DNA of 64,000 nt from Xylogone sp. PMI_703 (lineage: Eukaryota > Ascomycota > Leotiomycetes). Below the pieces are notes generated by a model that saw nothing but the letters and a program-made list of their open reading frames with translations, ran no database searches and was not told the origin of the DNA. Positions 26,785 to 37,908 of this stretch are shown here, in pieces (position 1 is the stretch's first letter; each line of letters opens with the position of its first letter). Where the stretch lies: positions 2,790,001 to 2,854,000 of the forward strand of contig JAJTUQ010000002.1 of NCBI GenBank assembly GCA_021399445.1. The letters run 5' to 3'. The position numbers were made by a program, and so were the translations under genes.

Positions 26785-27402
26785 TCAGGCATACCGCGGT
26801 AACTCATATCCTCTCCCGGGACTAACATTGGCCGTCCCTTCACCCCTCATACTGGGTAATAATGTCCTTTTCATCTTTACAGCCTCCAATGCAACGACTA
26901 GATCATTATTCTCTCCAACTCTCTCAATTGACTCCTTGATCTCTTTCTCCTCTTTATCAAGGAGATTCCAACGCGTGCATTCCTCCTCCCAGAAGAACAG
27001 CATCCCGACCAGTTTTCGCTGAGCATGAACACTTATTACAGCTAATTGGTTTGCGAATTTCTTAGTCACACCGAAAGTGTTGACGGTCATGACATTTCCA
27101 TCTGGAGCTTGATTGGGTGATGACGATTGTGGGCTCTGATCATTTGGTGCTGGTAAGATGAGGTTATGCTTCACGAGCACCTTATATACATCCTTGGACA
27201 GAGACTCTGAACCTGTTATACCTGCTATGAAGAAGGATTTGGGATCAAGGTAACGAGGATTGGGGAGTGCCAGCTGGTAACGGACAAGAGCGTCAGCTTG
27301 AACTGGAGAGAGGTCGACATCATTTATGTCGTCGCGAGCAAAATTCGGGATGGGATTGGTGATCAGGCGGTTCCAGGAGAACTTTTTGCCTTTTGAAGCC
27401 AT
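26785..27402 (-). CDS. hypothetical protein, 205 aa
   Basis: A single-exon frame begins at MASKGKKFSWNRL and ends 18 residues after a basic/Gly-rich segment. I do not recognise the family. The sequence is protein-like: an N-terminal basic start, a folded-looking middle (SPVQADALVRYQLALPNPR, then a predicted alpha/beta stretch), a disordered Ser/Pro/Asn insert near residues 88-103, then an amphipathic helical region (KKFANQLAVISVHAQRKLV) with Trp/Glu-rich WEEECTRWNLLDKEEKEI. No signal peptide or membrane span. It is flanked by non-coding DNA on both sides (about 4.8 and 1.4 kb). It could be a small conserved fungal protein or a lineage-specific one. Confidence 0.62.
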   Translation of the reverse strand: MASKGKKFSWNRLITNPIPNFARDDINDVDLSPVQADALVRYQLALPNPRYLDPKSFFIAGITGSESLSKDVYKVLVKHNLILPAPNDQSPQSSSPNQAPDGNVMTVNTFGVTKKFANQLAVISVHAQRKLVGMLFFWEEECTRWNLLDKEEKEIKESIERVGENNDLVVALEAVKMKRTLLPSMRGEGTANVSPGRGYELPRYA

Positions 27403-28837
27403 AGTTTCGTAGTCCCGTCAAAGTAGATTTAAGCAAGTCGCGTGACGAGTTAGACGAAACTTGAAAACACTTTAGGATCTTTGTTACGTAGTGCTGTAGA
27501 ATGGAATCGCCAGTGATTGTTTTATAAGGCTATTTACAAAAGTAATATCACGGAAACATATGAAGTTCTAGCTTGTCTCTAGAATCGTTATCTGATGATT
27601 GAAGAAGGTTGGTGGTGGCTGAGCTAAGGTCTAGGCCATATTGGATTTCCACAGATATCTCTATCTGCATGGTGCGGATTGATAGAAAAGAGGGGCTATC
27701 AACAAGCATCTAATATGATTCACATGTCTGAGAAACACACGTGCCTACTTTACTGGCTGAGAGGAAAGTTATGAATTTCAAAAGTATGGGATAAGGAGGA
27801 GGCTGTGCTATGAGGAAGCTTTCCGAAATAGGTATGGGGTCTATAAAGTAGGTATTGGCAACACGCGAGGGGTTTGTTGCTATAACACAAGTAGGAAAAT
27901 TATGGTACGGTATAGTATAGACTATGATATGTAGTTAAAATATTAAAATGTACGAATTCAGTATGATTACACATGCGGAAGCGTCTCGCAAAAATCGACC
28001 TTAGATTTAAAGGATCAAGTGTCTCGAGTATTATTCTTCCCCATATTTCTTGCCACTCTTTCAATGGTATACAGAGAATAGGATAGCATACCGACCTTGG
28101 CTTAGAGGTGCTAGCTGATCACATAGAGGCTAGACGATTGTGATTGTCATCCTGCCTTGATATGTATCAAATAGACGTACAAGTCCTTCTACGAGACCCA
28201 TATCAATGGTCCCTAACGTGATACGTAAAAGCTAATTTACACTGGGAAGAAATTTCCTAGAACTTCTACATATCTGGCATATTAGAGTAATCCAAAAATG
28301 GGTGGCCTTTCATGCTTTAAGAGCAGCACCGTCCACGGAATTTTCCGACAGCCTCGAGGTTGCCATTCTTGAAGCTAGTTATCCGGTCTTGAATTGCAAG
28401 TGCTGGTTGTTTTACTTATGCACCAAAAGAGTACCTTGAGGGACAGGAGTAGGAGTTACAATAATTCGACCCAAGCTAAGTTGTCGATGGAACACTGAAG
28501 CCAACAGGCTTTTCTAGCCACAAGCTACTGGGTAAACAAGAAACATCTGAATGAAGTTCGAATCGAAGGTTTATACCCTACTTGAGACTAACTCGGGTAT
28601 CTATGTCACCTAGTAACTTTGGTCAGCTTTTCATATAATCATGACTCTATCCAAAGTTAATATTACTCGCATACTATATCGATGTTATGCATGGAGATCA
28701 TCTATTGATAAAAGGAGCCTTTTATATATGTATCCTACAGCGAACAAATAACTCCGAAACATTGCAACCCAGTCTCATATATTCAAACAGAAAGAAAAAT
28801 TGTCCCGCCCAAAATCATGACAATGACATTTGATCAC
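27403..28837. other. A+T-rich intergenic region
   Basis: 1.4 kb of A+T-rich DNA between the orphan gene's start and the last exon of the MRL1-like gene. No frame of useful length, no repeat and no RNA gene is visible. It could be relic or RIP-affected DNA, but I see no transposon remnant to support that. Confidence 0.5.
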
Positions 28838-30279
28838 TTAATCATCCCATTCCTCATCAAGCTGATCAATCAAGCGATTCTCATCTTCATTCCGACTTCT
28901 TCTCCCTCCTCGACCATTGGCGGAAGTGGAAAGAGCACTGTACCCTCGCCTGCTAGGTAAGAAACGAGCACAAGAAGATGTTGCAATAATAAAAAAGTCC
29001 TGGAGTCACACAAATTAGCAATTATGAACAAGAAGAGTATGTGTGATGATTGAGAATGCGACGCAGGTGATTAAACGCCGGTACATGCTACCCTAAATTT
29101 ATCCTAACAACATATTGATACAAAATAAAAGAAATCCGTCCATGTGACACGTGGGGCCAGATTAAGATACGAACCAGTTCGTTATCTTTATTTGCCCCTA
29201 ATAACCAGATGATGGAAATGTAACAATATTTAAGAAAGTAACGGCGAATTGATGGATTTTCTCGCCTTGTGAGTTCTCACAGATCCCGTTCGAGATGGCT
29301 TCACCTCCATGGTAGGCAATATTCCTTCTCTCACTGACGTCACACGGGGAAATAGAGCACGCTTCGTTCGCCAGATACAAGTCTGCCAACATACCTTTAT
29401 GAGGTTCCCAATACCGGCCCACATGGTGTAGTTTGGCAACTGTCTCATCCCTCTAGCGTGTGCAACATTACGTTGATAGAACACACCACCGAGGAAGTAC
29501 ACTAAAATAGCAATAACCCCAATGATAGCGAATACAGCGCCTGGACCAACACCATCTTTTGCGGGCTCTGTGCCACCGCATGCTTCGTACGAACGGATCT
29601 CGAAGAAATACGCGCAATCGTCTGGACTCTTGTCCACAAAAGACACCGATGGTTGTGTTACTAATGGGTCTTTCTCACACAAGAACGAAATATGAGTCGA
29701 CTTTCGACGAACTTCCTTGCCGTCATCCTCGTCGTCTTCATCATCGTGTTTCTTTGCCTCCCGCTTTTTGCTCGTACCGCATGGGGAACCATCGGTATAG
29801 CGGAGAACTATTCGCTTTCCTCGAGATATCAAGGTCGACGATTGTTGCCTATCATAGTCATAAGTACATACTCTTGAAGTGAGGGTTGACTAATGTACTT
29901 ACCCTAGGGAATATGTCTTCCCTCCACTCTCATAATACGCGCTGACGTTCTTCCAAAGCTTCTCGTCTATTCCAACAACGTCGTCTAAGGCATCTGTCTC
30001 CGTAACAGGAGCGCAGACATTCAATGTGTAATTCGTTCCGGTATCGTATCCCCGAGCATGCCAGCTATCCTTCTTCTTCCATCGATTGGTAGTCTTGTCA
30101 TCCTCGTCTGGTGGTAATATGGACAATGCGCTCAAATCAAAGAAAGCCCCCGCCGAATTTGTAATGGTACATGGGTCTGGAACTGGTTCCGACTCGCCGT
30201 CGGACGAAGCTGCTCCTGCGCATCGGCTGTAGGCTACCAGAGCCAACAAGGCAGCTACGGGAAGAGTTGAAATCTGCAT
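28838..30279 (-). CDS. MRL1: mannose-6-phosphate-receptor-like sorting receptor (MRH domain)
   Basis: Type I membrane protein of the Golgi/endosome system that likely sorts vacuolar hydrolases. Exons 30279-29903, 29848-29395 and 28999-28838 keep frame and give 330 residues; introns are 54 and 395 bp. The start at 30279 opens a signal peptide (MQISTLPVAALLALVAYSRC). The lumenal MRH-like domain (about 30-215) has Cys in DPCTITN, NVCAPV, SPCGTS, SFLCEKD and YEACGG, and carries an acidic/basic low-complexity insert (DDEDDEDDGKEVRRK). One membrane span lies at about 225-245. The cytosolic tail contains NYTMWAGIGN and, from the last exon, an Arg-rich stretch and the C-terminal acidic ending LIDQLDEEWDD, which resembles sorting-signal tails. 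The third exon lies 395 bp away; if the intron is retained, a different 54-residue tail results. Divergent from ERG24 by 740 bp. Confidence 0.85.
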
Positions 30280-31018
30280 AACGAATGATGATAATAACCG
30301 AAGTCTTCTAGATGCGATGCGCGCCTCTCGGCGCAATTGGCGAGGAATAAAACTCTATTAGGAAATGAAGGGATTGAACGACCTTGGAAGGTTGAAGGTG
30401 GGAAGTTGTAAGACGGAACCTTGGGATGTTCTTAGCGGCTGTTCCCGCTTCGGTGGCCTCTTTCCAGCTCCCCGCAAAGGGAAGAACGTTTCACCGCGGC
30501 AACTTTGTCGACCCACGTGAAGAGGGAGGTTACCGATTACAAATTATCGAGTTGTCCGTACCCGTATGATGATGGAAGTCGTAATTCAACTTGTAAGATC
30601 CGGGGGATCTCTCGTACTCTCGTATCGTAACCTTTTTCTCGTGAAGAATACGGTCCAATGATCGCACAGATATTTAAGTTGTAAGATGGATTGCGTGCGT
30701 TAGTGTTTGCTGCGCCCCCAGAGAACCGCGACAAAATAATGGGAGCCTCGCCAGCCTTGCCTTGAAACTGGGGTTTGCCCCTGAGGACCCGTCAGCGCCC
30801 TAACCGCTTGCAGCTGTAAGGTTCAAAATATCCGTTGAACTTGCGTTGGCCAAGCCTATCGAGCTCGGAAACTCAGGATCCGGATCGCACCACAGCACAC
30901 TGCCTTCTTGTAATCTTTTAGAATTGTCTTGCTTGGGATAGGAGATGTCAGTATAAGAGTCTGAGGAGAGTCTCGTGGTAGTTCTTCCTCATTCTCAAAG
31001 CTGCAGAGGATTGTCAAA
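30280..31018. other. divergent promoter region, MRL1-like / ERG24
   Basis: Shared upstream region of two divergent genes. No frame or conserved element was identified beyond ordinary pyrimidine-rich tracts. Confidence 0.45.
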
Positions 31019-32616
31019 ATGGCTCCAAAGTCGGTAAACAATAAGCATACCGAAAGACACGGTTATGAATTTGGAGGACCGTAAGTCGTGTGATACGCAA
31101 GCCAGTCAACATTTGAAGCTGACATATGCATTATAGACTTGGTGCATTTGGAATTTCCTTCGGACTACCGATCTTATGTTACATCTTTCTATTTTCCTGC
31201 AATGAGATATCTGGTTGTCCAGTTCCGTCCCTTCTTTCTCCCTCTACGTTGACGATCGAGGCCCTGAAGAAAGAGGCAGGATGGCCTGAAGAGGGAATAT
31301 GGGGTTTGGGAAGTGTTGATGCTACCTTGAAGGTGTTGGGGTACTATGCCCTTCAATTGGTGCTATACCGGGTACTTCCAGGCCAGGAAATGGAGGGTGT
31401 TGAGCTTGTCTCTGGAGGAAGGCTCAAGTATAAGTTTAATAGTATGGTTGCCTCCTAACCCACGATGGGCACGTCAGCCTTATACTGACTCTGCATAGCA
31501 TGGTCGTCGACAATGGTGATTCTCTCAATATGCTTAGCTGGAACTATAGCACAAGGAGCCGACTTTCCTGTATGGACCTACATCTACGACAATTACCTCC
31601 AGATTCTCACAGCAAACCTCTTTATTTCATATGCTCTTGCAACATTCGTCTACGTTCGTAGCTTCAGCGTCAAACCGGGCAATAAGGAGCATCGAGAACT
31701 TGCGGCCGGTGGCCATACAGGGAACATGTTGTACGACTGGTTTATTGGTCGGGAACTAAATCCTCGATGCACTATTCCTCTTATTGGTGAAATTGATATC
31801 AAGTCATTCTGTGAATTACGCCCTGGACTTCTAGGATGGATCTTGCTGGATCTCACTTTCGTAGCTCACCAGTACAAGAACTATGGCTACATCACGGACA
31901 GTATTTTACTCAGTACTGGATTCCAAGCCCTCTATGTGCTTGATTCTTACTGGATGGAGCCTGCAATCCTCACAACTATGGATATTACGTCTGATGGATT
32001 TGGGTTTATGCTTTCATTCGGAGATCTTGCCTGGGTGCCGTGTGCTTATTCACTGCAAGCCAAGTATCTCTCAGTATATCCAGTCCATCTTGGTCTCTTC
32101 GGCATTGCTGGTGTCCTCGGTACCCTGGGCGTTGGATACTACATCTTCCGCAGTGCGAACAACGAGAAGAACCGCTTCAGGACGGATCCCACGGACCCCC
32201 GTGTTGCGCACCTCAAATACATGGAGACAAAGGCAGGATCTAAGCTACTCATCTCAGGTTGGTGGGGGATAGCCAGACATATCAACTACCTGGGAGACTG
32301 GATCATGGCGTGGGCTTTCTGTCTTCCCACGGGCATTGCTGGTTATCTCGTGCAGCATGGAGATGTTTCTTCCGCCACCACACACGTTCCTGAAGGTACT
32401 TTCTTTATCAAGGGCCCTTCTGTTGAGACGCGAGTTTTCCAGGGCGACGCTCGAGGATGGGCCATGCTGCTTACATATTTCTACGTGATCTATTTCGGGA
32501 CCTTATTGGTGCATCGCGAGATGAGAGACGAGGAGAAGTGTATTCGCAAGTACGGCGAAGACTGGGAGAAGTACAGGAAGATAGTCCGCTACAGAATCAT
32601 TCCCGGGATCTACTAA
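31019..32616 (+). CDS. ERG24: delta(14)-sterol reductase
   Basis: ER membrane enzyme of ergosterol synthesis that reduces the C14-C15 double bond left after lanosterol C14 demethylation, using NADPH. Exons 31019-31080, 31137-31441 and 31499-32616 (introns 56 and 57 bp) give 494 residues, the expected length is about 440-500. The ERG4/ERG24 family pattern is clear: multiple hydrophobic spans, GRELNPR after the fourth region, YVLDSYWMEP, the signature LISGWWGIARHINYLGD near residue 380, and the charged C-terminus with HREMRDEEKCIRKYGEDW followed by YRIIPGIY. The first exon has only 20 codons plus two bases. This enzyme is a target of morpholine antifungals, which is family knowledge. No mutation or truncation is evident. 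Confidence 0.95.
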
Positions 32617-34341
32617 TTTGATTGTGGGAGTTTTCTGATTGGGAGAAGGGAGGCAGGGCGGATGGGCAAGGGATGTATGAGGGGAAAAAAGATTGTGAGC
32701 ATCCTCTTTGGGACTGTCACAGCTGTTTTGTATGAAGATCGACAGGTTCAAGGTTCCTGTTCCTACGTTAGTTGCAGGGGCCTCGTGGGGAAATATTACG
32801 TTGTAATGGGGAGGTTTCTATTGCCGTATGCTGTAATAATGATGTGGAAGAATAGAGCACTGCATTATCATAATTAATCTGTGGAGATTAAACTGGAGAA
32901 GGAAGTGTCGAGTGACATATCGGGTGCGATCAAAGAGATCCAGATCTCCATAACGAACATACCGGTACTCTACTGCAACGAACCACCAATCAGCTGAGAA
33001 AAATACAGTCAGAGCAATAAACAGACACATGATCTAAACAACTACCATACCTGTAAGAGAAAAACGTAACGTATCCCCATAGAACCTGTACAAGTAAAAA
33101 CCACGCAGAATTGTCATTCGCCGGCCAGACGACATACACCATCAGCGTGGTGGAACCCGCCTCTGCAATAAAGCCCATAATAACCCGCACTAAAAGATCA
33201 TGGCCTGGTGCTGGCGATGGATCAGCAACAACATTGAGCTTGCGTGGCTCACTAAAAGTTACGGTAGATGGGGATCTCCTTGATAGGCAGGTACCGGATA
33301 GATCGGGTACAAAGGTACATTTACCTTTACAGGAATGTAGAGGTGCAGTGAACGGTACCTGAAAGTTTCCCATACAATCGGTCCTAATTGATGCATCTGG
33401 TGGTACCGAGGGAAGGCACAGTACAGTAGTAGCTTATTATTACAGGTATTTTGTTTGTCTAGCTTTTTCAACTTCCTTCTTTTTCTTCTTCACACGGTAG
33501 GGCGGAATGCCGGATCTTAATCCTTGGTTTTTGTTAGACCGTCCTGGGAGAACTTGCGAAGGAGCTCCTCAAGCTCCCCATGGCTTGGCAGCCCTGCACA
33601 AAGTATCTTGCAGTTGTTGCCCGTTTGCCGGTAAACCAGGACTGCAGCTGCAGCTGCACGATGCGGCACTCTCATTTGGGGATGCGAAAGGCAGTGATTG
33701 GGGTAAAGTCCAGTCAAGTAGTTGAAAAGGTCTAATTTTTTCCATTCCATCATGTCTGGTTGCGGCGTATGTGTGTCTCTTGTTTTCTTTTTCTTTTTCT
33801 TTTCTTTTCTACCATTTCTTCCTCCCTGGCTAGTGTAATTGCTGCGTCCTCCTAGGATGCTTATTGCTGTGGCTACTTACTGCTACGTGCTGACGTTGGG
33901 AAACGTTGCACCACCCCTCAGTTCGAGATCAGATCAGATCCCATTTGTGTTGTGTTGCGTTGAAAGCGTTTGTGCATCCTAAATTTGTACTGTGTATTCG
34001 TGTGCTCTGTTTTTTGTTCGGCACAACAGCAGTTGCACACAGTAATTAGAAATCTCTCACGAACTGTTGCGATACCGTGCAACCAGCAGTGGCAGAGGAT
34101 ACTCGGTAGCAGCGGTAGGCGTTGGATCCACCCAGCCACCCACTAAACCCGCCTAGAGACAACAGTGGAGAGTCCCCCATATTCCCAGTCTCTCACGGCC
34201 TCTGCGCGGTTCCCACTGCAACGGGAGCAGTCCGGAGTACAGGCCAACAGCGGTGGCTGCTCAGACCCGCCAGCCATGACGTTGGACAGGCCAAAAGGAC
34301 CGAAAACAAGCTTCGTGAGGAGGAACAGACGGGCGCCGCCA

Positions 34342-34475
34342 CTGGGGGAATGGCAATGGGGGCACGAGGGGAGGGCCAAGGATGCGAACTGCTCAGGCCT
34401 CGTGTTGTTGATGCGGTGATGCGTGCTGACTGAGCCCCACGGCCAGCCAATCTTGGTGGAGAAGAATAGCTGGGG
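34342..34475. promoter_or_regulatory. three CreA/Mig1-type consensus sites
   Basis: CTGGGG at 34342-34347 and 34470-34475 and CCCCAC (reverse GTGGGG) at 34435-34440 all match SYGGRG and sit 345-480 bp upstream of the beta-glucosidase start. Clustering within 135 bp fits carbon-catabolite repression of a cellulolytic gene; binding itself is inferred. Confidence 0.45.
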
Positions 34476-34670
34476 CTCGGCACAGCACTGTATGGTACTG
34501 GCAAGCTTGTGGAGAGAAGGAGCTGGCCCAGCTCGGGAAGCTCTTTGCTGCTCTGTTGCTCTGCTGCTGCTGCTGCTGCCGGTGCTACTTCTTTTGTTGG
34601 TGGTGCAACGGCAAACAGTCCACTCACCCATGGGGTCTCCGTAATTACGAGCCAGGCTGCTGTGCGTGTG

Positions 34671-34678
34671 TATATAAG
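34671..34678 (+). promoter_or_regulatory. TATA box of the beta-glucosidase gene
   Basis: TATATAAG lies 150 bp upstream of the start codon at 34821, followed by a C/T-rich stretch (about 34705-34760) typical of fungal transcription starts. A strong TATA element is common for inducible secreted-enzyme genes. Confidence 0.6.
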
Positions 34679-34820
34679 TCCCATCGCCGACATGGTGCGC
34701 CAAGCTTTTGGCTTTCTCTTTCCTCTTCCTTCCTAAGCTTCGTCTTCTTCTTTCGTTGAAGAACTGCAGTTGCAATTGCGGTTGTGGGTGTTGACGAAAG
34801 TATCAACATCTTCATCAAAG

Positions 34821-37787
34821 ATGCAGCTCTCCTCGCTTCTTGCTGTTGCAGCAACAACCGGCGCGCTGTCACACGGCATACCGCAACACAGCACTGTAAG
34901 TTCCCTCGCCTCTCCCTCTAGACTCCAGCAACTTCTTCAAGCCTCATACAAATCAAATTTCACGCGCCATTGTCCAATATTGACTGTGAAGTTTGTCCCG
35001 TCGAATGTCGCATTGTCAATTGACAGCCAAGAAAAATAAAAGAATAAATCAATTGACTTATTATGCTCACAGGAAGCTTTATCTAAATCCGAGCCCGTCT
35101 ATCCTTCGCCATGGATGACCGGCCAGGGCGACTGGGCTGACGCTTATGCAAAGGCCAAGGACTTCGTTTCCCAGCTCACCTTGCTGGAGAAGATCAACCT
35201 CACGACTGGTGTAGGGTAAGCCAATTCATCCATCTTTGAGGTCAATTGAGGCCCTTTTTTTTTCTCCTAGTAAAATAGGAGAAAGGAACAATGAATTCCA
35301 ATTGAATCAATACGTTGCGCATAATTCACTAATACGAATATGCAGCTGGGAAGGTGAACAATGCGTAGGCCAGACTGGCAGTGTGCCCCGTCTGGGTCTT
35401 CGTAGTATTTGCTTGCAGGATTCGCCTGTGGGAGTTCGAGACAGCGACTATAACAGCGTCTTCACCAGTGGCCAGACCGTGGCTGCTACCTTCGATCGAG
35501 GTCTCTTCTACGCTCGTGGCTTGGCCATGGGCCAGGAGCATCATGGCAAGGGCGTCACTGTGCAGCTCGGTCCCGTTGCTGGTCCCTTGGGTCGTGCCCC
35601 CGAGGGTGGTCGTAACTGGGAAGGATTCAGCCCGGATCCATACCTGACTGGTGTTGCCATCGCCGAGACTATCAAAGGCATCCAAGACGCTGGAGTCATT
35701 GCGTGCGCTAAGCACTTTATTGGCAACGAACAGGAGCACTTCCGTCAAGTTGGTGAAGCCCAGGGCTATGGGTACAACATTACCGAGGCATACTCAACCA
35801 CTATTGACGATGTGACCATGCACGAACTTTACCTCTGGCCTTTCGCCGATGCCGTCAGAGCTGGTGTTGGATCTTTTATGTGCTCCTACAACCAAGTCAA
35901 CAACTCGTATGCATGCCAGAACTCGAAATTGATGAACGGTCTGCTCAAAGGCGAGCTCGGCTTCCAGGGTTTCGTTATGAGTGACTGGCAAGCCCAAAAG
36001 GACGGTATTGGTGCTGCTTTGGCTGGTCTTGACATGTCCATGCCTGGTGACACCCTCTTCAACACAGGTTACAGCTTCTGGGGCTCTAACCTGACTCTCG
36101 GAATTGTTAACGGTACCATGCCAGAATGGCGTCTGGATGACATGGCCATGAGAATTATGGCTGCATATTTCAAAGTTGGCCGCACGCTTGAGACTGAGCC
36201 TCAGATTAATTTCGACTCTTGGACTCTCGATACCTATGGCCCAGTTCACTGGGCAGCTGGAAAGGGTGTTCAACAGATCAACTTCCACGTGGATGTTCGC
36301 GCTGACCATGCCTCTGTTATTCGAAACATTGCGGCAAGAGGAACGGTTCTATTGAAGAACGTGAACAATGCTCTTCCATTGAACAAACCTAAGTTCATAG
36401 GTGTTTTTGGCGAAGATGCTGGACCGAATCCCGGTGGGCCAAATGCTTGCGGCGACCGAGGTTGTGATGATGGAACCCGTAAGTCCTTCCTGGTATTACA
36501 CAATATAGTTCAAACAGACATACTAACATACCTGTAGTTGGCATGGCGTGGGGTTCTGGCAGTTCCAACTTCCCTTACCTTGTCACTCCTGACACCGCTC
36601 TTCAAACGCAGGCTCTTTCCGATGGCTCCAGATACGAGAGTATCTTCGACAACTGGGCATCCGCTCAGATCCAGGCTCTTGCTGCCCAAGACAACCTTAC
36701 CGCTCTCGTCTTCGTCAACGCTGATTCCGGTGAAGGCTACATCAATGTTGACGGCAATGAAGGTGATAGACAGAACCTTACCTTGTGGAAGAACGGAGAT
36801 GCCTTGATCCAAAATGTTTCCTCTCTCTGTTCAAATACCATTGTCGTAATCCACTCTACCGGACCGGTTTTGGTGACCGATTGGTACGACAGCCCCAATA
36901 TCACTGCCATTGTCTGGGCCGGTGTTCCAGGACAGGAGAGTGGAAACAGCATCACAGATATCCTGTACGGCAAGGTCAACCCAGCGGGTCGTACACCATT
37001 CACATGGGGTGCCACTCGCGAAAGCTATGGTACAGATGTTATGTATGAACCAAACAATGGAGCCGGTGCACCACAAATTACATTCAGCGAGGGTGTTTTT
37101 ATCGACTATCGAGCATTCGACAAGGCTAATGCTACCCCCATTTACGAGTTCGGTTTTGGTCTTTCCTACACGAACTTCTCATACTCGGACTTGACTGTTA
37201 CCAAGACTCAAGCTGGTCCTTACACTCCAACTACAGGTCTCACTGAGGCTGCCCCTGTTCTCGGCAACTTCTCCACCGACTTGAACGGCTATCTCTTCCC
37301 TACCGATGACTTCCCATACGTCTGGCAGTACATCTACCCATACATCAACACCACAGATGCCAAGGATGCATCTGCTGACCCCTTCTACGGTAAGCAGGCA
37401 TCCGATTTCCTGCCACCAGGATCTTCCGACTCGTCTCCTCAGCCACTCCTCCCCGCTGGTGGTGGACCTGGTGGTAACCCCGAGCTCTACGATGTGATGT
37501 ACACAGTCACTGCAAATATCAAGAACACTGGTGGTCTCAATGGAGAGGAAGTTCCTCAGCTTTACATCTCGCTTGGAGGACCAAATGACCCCAAGGTTGT
37601 CCTAAGAGGATTTGAACGTCTCAGCATTGATGCAGGAGGCTCGGCAACTTTCACTGCTGATATTCTGAGAAGGGATATTAGCAACTGGGATCCCGTTAGT
37701 CAGAACTGGGTCATTACAGACTACCCCAAGACTGTCTATGTCGGACCTAGCTCAAGAAATTTGCCTCTGAGCCAGGTTTTGAACTAA
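34821..37787 (+). CDS. bglA: secreted GH3 beta-glucosidase (BglA/BGL1 type)
   Basis: Extracellular beta-glucosidase, close in length and motifs to Aspergillus BglA (about 860 residues). Exons 34821-34895, 35073-35215, 35346-36478 and 36538-37787 keep frame and give 866 residues; introns are 177, 130 and 59 bp. Residues 1-17 form a signal peptide ([17 protein letters not shown]). GH3 motifs: [34 protein letters not shown] with nucleophile Asp286, and the acid/base Glu516 in [43 protein letters not shown] and a C-terminal FnIII-like domain ([13 protein letters not shown]) complete the enzyme. Many Asn-X-Ser/Thr sites are present. The first two introns are unusually long for this window and split the signal-peptide region from the catalytic domain. 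The codon choice is C-ending-rich, as in well-expressed genes. CreA-type sites and a TATA box lie upstream. Full set of catalytic residues present. Confidence 0.96.
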
Positions 37788-37908
37788 AAAGCAGGCTATG
37801 ATATGATTGATGCGATAGCTAGGATTATAATGGCTTTAATTAGGTTTAAGTAATTAGCATAGAGTAAACGTTAATGTTACATGATATAATGAAACTCATC
37901 ATTCGTCA

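Larger units (their letters stand above)
32617..34820. other. 2.2 kb upstream region of the second beta-glucosidase
   Basis: 3' flank of ERG24 and long promoter of the GH3 gene at 34821. It holds a pyrimidine tract of T/C runs (about 33784-33811), a short CTG-type run near 34558-34578, CreA-consensus hexamers and a TATA box listed separately. A hydrophobic minus-strand frame at 33062-33373 may be a gene fragment (see findings). The overlapping frames at 34.1-34.8 kb are Ser/Ala-rich and not called. Confidence 0.5.

Noticed and set aside
28555..28580. GTTCGAATC resembling a tRNA B-box
   Set aside because: Neighbouring bases cannot form the T-stem, and no cloverleaf is possible.
25100..28800. 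A+T-rich region as a transposon relic
   Set aside because: No terminal inverted repeats, target duplications or transposase/reverse-transcriptase remnants could be read; kept only as a compositional observation.
30280..30336. 19-residue N-terminal extension of the MRL1-like protein
   Set aside because: It begins at a TTG codon; the ATG at 30279 opens directly into a signal peptide.
34143..34775. 210-codon minus-strand frame and overlapping plus-strand frames in the bglA promoter
   Set aside because: Ser/Ala/Leu runs from a CTG-type repeat, with TATA box and CreA-type sites of bglA inside; promoter DNA.
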